Shown here piece after piece: positions 6,760 to 9,278 of a DNA stretch of 9,278 nt. A program made the translations under genes and the position numbers. The DNA comes from CAZVAO01 sp964625175. GTDB taxonomy: Bacteria; Bacillota; UBA994; PWPR01. Below the pieces are notes generated by a model. The model was not told the origin of the DNA and did no database searches. It saw only the letters and a list, made by a program, of their open reading frames with translations. The number at the start of each line of letters is the position of its first letter. Within the stretch, counting starts at the first letter, position 1. Where the stretch lies: contig CAZVAO010000091.1 in the NCBI GenBank assembly GCA_964625175.1, positions 1-9,278 on the forward strand, in the 5' to 3' direction.

Positions 6760-6765
6760 CTCCTC
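6760..6765 (-). promoter_or_regulatory. Ribosome binding site of walR (GTG start)
   Basis: The minus strand reads GAGGAG followed by 9 nt and GTG at 6750. No ATG lies in frame near this position at the expected N-terminus, so this site supports the non-ATG start. Confidence 0.8.
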
Positions 6766-6790
6766 ATTATGCAGTAATCATTATATTTTT

Positions 6791-6820
6791 ATTATAACCT
6801 TTTGTTATCTAGAATGTCAT
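6791..6820 (-). promoter_or_regulatory. Candidate sigma-A promoter of the wal operon
   Basis: On the minus strand ATGACA (6820-6815, 5 of 6 against TTGACA), an 18-nt spacer and a perfect TATAAT (6796-6791). A start near 6784 would give a leader of about 35 nt. The spacer holds a small inverted repeat (ATAAC/GTTAT, 6794-6798 and 6804-6808) that touches the -10 and could be an operator half-site pair. A second TATAAT (6785-6780) lacks a good -35. No clear intrinsic terminator separates this from the U32 gene upstream, so some read-through is possible. Confidence 0.65.
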
Positions 6821-6844
6821 CACTAAATTATTCAATGGGCTCTC

Positions 6845-9247
6845 TTATACACCGCGTGCGTAATGACCGTGGGTGACCCCCTCTGGATTAAAGGGCGCCA
6901 ATCGGTCTGCTTCACTTTGCCAATCGAATTCTAGACCAGCTTTGAGAGCTTCAATACCACGGCGGTACGCGGCAGTTACTGCACCTACAACCTCACTGTT
7001 GCGTCCAGCTAATTCGAGCCTCCAAACACCCACCTGCAGCCGATCTAGGGGTTCTAGCCTGTCCAAGAGAGATAGCTCTCTGCTGTTATAGACGTAAGAA
7101 CGATGATTCGCATCAAAAGCTAGTGGGAAGCGGTATGAGAGCCGATCGACGAGCTCCCAGTGATCATCTTTGCAGATTGTGCTGTTACCACTACAAAGCC
7201 CCGCTCCCTTAAGTATACAGAGCTCATGTACCATCATTAGCTGGGCACCATGGACAACCAGCTCCAACGGATGGCTCGTATTTTGAGAAAGGCGTAGCAA
7301 TTGCTGATAGTTTAATTCAGGCGACAGCGTTAAGCGTTCCACACCTTCCGCCGCCAAAAAAGCAGCCGTTTCGCGGTTAAAAACCGGTATCCCAGCGCCA
7401 CTAATCTGCTTTAACTCGGGGAATTTCTTAAGAAACGCCATTTGACCGAGGTTATCGACCATGACTTGGGAAAAGCCTAATGCTATCAGTTTATGGGCAG
7501 TCTGCTCTAGACTGGCTAAATCGCTATCTTTACTAATGCGCGGTAAACGCCAGACCACACGCTCGCTGCCAAAACCAATCAGCTGTTGGGCCTCGTGATC
7601 GGAGAAATGCTGCCACTGTGGACTTCCCCAATAAATGAGATCAGCGCCTTCACTTATAGCCGCCGCTGCTTCTGAATAGTTGCTTACTGCAACGGCGAGT
7701 AATGGGTGTTGTGTTGCACGTGATTGTACGACCGGCAATTGGTATTCCGAAAGTGGCGGCTGCACGATTGGATTAACTATTTTGCGATGTGCCATTAAGA
7801 GTTCTTCCATTAAACGACGACGACAGTCATTGAGCTCAGAGGCTGGCGCTAAAACATTTCCCTCAATGATCACTTCACATTCCGCTAAATACCAGAGTGT
7901 ATTGCCGAGCTTACCTAATTGGCGACAAACATAAGCCTCATCTGCTGGCCGCTTTTCAGCTTCGGGCAAGGGGTAGTTTCCCTTAATTGTAATTGATATG
8001 TCTTCGAATTTGGCCGTTAATTCAAGCGGTTCTCCAAGCACTAAGCGTGCCACCATGCCTAATGGGAACTTTGCTGGAGAACGACGTAATCCTTGATGGG
8101 CGCGTTGTAGCTGCTCTATACTTACGACTCGGTTGACTGGCGTTCCTTTGCCAATAGGAGCGGCCCGCCAATTCACGACATGACCAGCTGCTACATCGCG
8201 TTCAACTTTATAGGTGCCGTGGTCGTCGTTGACACGCCAGGCCAGCACGTCACCTTTGAGTAGTGCTTGACTCGTTTGCACCGCCACTGTTCTGCGACGC
8301 TCATCATAGCCAATGACCTTAGCGACGACAAGCCCTCGATTATCCGGTTGTTCGTTCCCCATCATTTGGGAATCGCGCTCGCCTAGAATTAGTCCTCTCG
8401 TGAAACCTCTGTTGAAGGCTTGAGCCAGGTCTGCCCGTACATCCTCCTGATCCGCTCCCCTTTGCCGATCGAGCGCTTGGCGATAATGTGATACAACGGT
8501 ATATACATATTCAGGACGTTTAAGCCGCCCTTCGATTTTAATGGCGGCCACCCCTGCCTCTTGCAGCGGGGCTAAATCGTCGATTAAACAGAGATCTTTG
8601 GGACTCATTAAATAAGGCTGCGTATCATAGGGTACCTGTGAACGATTAAGCGTATAAGGCAAACGGCAAGGACCAGCACAGGCCCCACGATTTCCAGAAC
8701 GTCCCCCAATCATACTGCTCATTAGGCATTGCCCTGAATAGGCATAGCATAGTGCCCCATGCGCAAAGGCCTCCAACCCAATTTCAGGATATTCCTTATG
8801 CATATGAGCGATTTCCTCTACCGTCACCTCACGCGCCAAGACAACGCGCTTAAAACCGTGGTGAATCAAAAGTGGCAAGGTAGCAGTAGCGTGTACGGTC
8901 ATCTGGGTACTCGCATGAAGTTCAATCTGTGGTGTCAGTGTTCGAGCGAGCTGAGCGACTCCAAGATCTTGAATGATGAATGCATCCACCCCACAATCTG
9001 CTAATTGAATCAGATAATCCGCAATCTGCTCTAATTCGTGGTCATGTGTGAGGATATTAACGGTTATATAAATGCGAACACGGTAATCATGGGCAAGCTG
9101 CACGCCTTCCCGCAATTCTTCAAATGTAAAATTAGCGGCACGCTCGCGGGCATTAAATAGTTGCCCGCCCAGATAAACGGCGTCTGCCCCTGCATAAATT
9201 GCTGCTTTAAGCGATTCCATACTGCCGGCTGGTGCTAGTAATTCCAT
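6845..9247 (-). CDS. U32-family protein with DUF3656-like domain, probable RNA-hydroxylation enzyme (RlhA/TrhP group)
   Basis: Members of this family were named peptidases/collagenases, but characterised ones (E. coli RlhA, TrhP; B. subtilis TrhP1/P2) are needed for prephenate-dependent hydroxylation of 23S rRNA or tRNA wobble uridine. The 800-aa product starts MELLAPAGSMESLKAAI, with the TIM-barrel U32 motif ADAVYLGG. It contains the full U32 signature EAFAHGALCYAYSGQCLMS; Cys167, Cys174, Cys190 and Cys194 match the spacing of the cysteines proposed to hold an Fe-S cluster. A DUF3656-like domain spans about 385-490. A second barrel-like half (about 515-790) carries HGAQLMM, three more cysteines (677, 685, 692), RSYVYNSRELSLLD and the C-terminal THGHYARGV. 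The ATG at 9247 is chosen because GGGGAGG lies 7 nt upstream; a TTG at 9271 would add 8 residues across that site. Target RNA cannot be told from sequence; RlhA-like (rRNA) is suggested by the DUF3656 region. The promoter lies outside the window. Confidence 0.88.
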   Translation of the reverse strand: MELLAPAGSMESLKAAIYAGADAVYLGGQLFNARERAANFTFEELREGVQLAHDYRVRIYITVNILTHDHELEQIADYLIQLADCGVDAFIIQDLGVAQLARTLTPQIELHASTQMTVHATATLPLLIHHGFKRVVLAREVTVEEIAHMHKEYPEIGLEAFAHGALCYAYSGQCLMSSMIGGRSGNRGACAGPCRLPYTLNRSQVPYDTQPYLMSPKDLCLIDDLAPLQEAGVAAIKIEGRLKRPEYVYTVVSHYRQALDRQRGADQEDVRADLAQAFNRGFTRGLILGERDSQMMGNEQPDNRGLVVAKVIGYDERRRTVAVQTSQALLKGDVLAWRVNDDHGTYKVERDVAAGHVVNWRAAPIGKGTPVNRVVSIEQLQRAHQGLRRSPAKFPLGMVARLVLGEPLELTAKFEDISITIKGNYPLPEAEKRPADEAYVCRQLGKLGNTLWYLAECEVIIEGNVLAPASELNDCRRRLMEELLMAHRKIVNPIVQPPLSEYQLPVVQSRATQHPLLAVAVSNYSEAAAAISEGADLIYWGSPQWQHFSDHEAQQLIGFGSERVVWRLPRISKDSDLASLEQTAHKLIALGFSQVMVDNLGQMAFLKKFPELKQISGAGIPVFNRETAAFLAAEGVERLTLSPELNYQQLLRLSQNTSHPLELVVHGAQLMMVHELCILKGAGLCSGNSTICKDDHWELVDRLSYRFPLAFDANHRSYVYNSRELSLLDRLEPLDRLQVGVWRLELAGRNSEVVGAVTAAYRRGIEALKAGLEFDWQSEADRLAPFNPEGVTHGHYARGV

Positions 9248-9254
9248 AGCAAAA

Positions 9255-9261
9255 CCTCCCC
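9255..9261 (-). promoter_or_regulatory. Ribosome binding site that fixes the U32 gene start
   Basis: The minus strand reads GGGGAGG with a 7-nt spacer (TTTTGCT) to ATG at 9247. It lies inside the longer open frame starting with TTG at 9271, arguing that the shorter protein is the real one. Confidence 0.88.
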
Positions 9262-9278
9262 TAAGATGCAAAACATCT

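Noticed and set aside
6803..6820. WalR-box-like pair TGTTAT/TGTCAT on the plus strand over the wal promoter (possible autoregulation)
   Set aside because: Spacing is 6 nt instead of the required 5, and the second hexamer mismatches TGTWAH. The A/T-rich TGTTTA/TGTAAA pair near 1562-1577 also has the wrong spacing. No credible WalR site was found.
9248..9271. TTG start at 9271 for the U32 gene
   Set aside because: The 8 added residues are encoded by the ribosome binding site itself. MELLAPAG at 9247 is the usual family start.

Overview
The window is a low-to-moderate GC segment with every gene on the minus strand, so transcription runs from high to low coordinates. The gene set (WalR, WalK, YycH, YycI) together with strong AGGAGG-type ribosome binding sites, GTG starts and a U-tract terminator points to a Firmicute (Bacillota). 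The MurZ-type MurA and the long U32 protein fit a clostridial or related deep-branching lineage. I cannot name the genus.

Layout in transcription order. (1) 9247-6845: an 800-aa U32-family protein with the complete U32 signature and a DUF3656-like middle domain, most similar to RNA-hydroxylation proteins of the RlhA/TrhP group. (2) A 94-bp gap without a visible terminator but with a good sigma-A-type promoter (6791-6820). (3) 6750-1628: a tightly packed walR-walK-yycH-yycI operon, with gaps of 2, 4 and 11 nt. This is the essential cell-wall-homeostasis two-component system and its two membrane-anchored modulators. (4) A 177-bp gap with a candidate promoter and a perfect 13-bp inverted repeat that overlaps its -10 element. 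(5) 1417-155: murA, the first committed enzyme of peptidoglycan synthesis, of the MurZ/MurAB subtype. (6) A strong intrinsic terminator (111-138), then about 2.3 copies of a 34-35 bp tandem repeat (16-91) resembling REP-like repeats scattered in Firmicute genomes.

The genes make sense together. WalK senses the state of the wall, YycH and YycI tune WalK at the membrane, WalR controls wall-remodelling genes, and MurA supplies the precursor pathway. The genes usually found after yycI in Bacillus (walJ, htrA) are not in this window; murA occupies that place.

Most of the window is conventional. The points most worth a second look are a net insertion of about 50 residues inside the histidine-phosphotransfer hairpin of WalK, the operator-like inverted repeat in front of murA, loss of most of the zinc ligands described for the S. 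aureus WalK PAS domain, and the tandem repeat after murA. I found no clearly new multigene system, tRNA, rRNA, CRISPR array or insertion-sequence gene. Three gene starts (murA, yycH, U32) are placed inside longer open frames because the ribosome binding site or family alignment supports the internal start.
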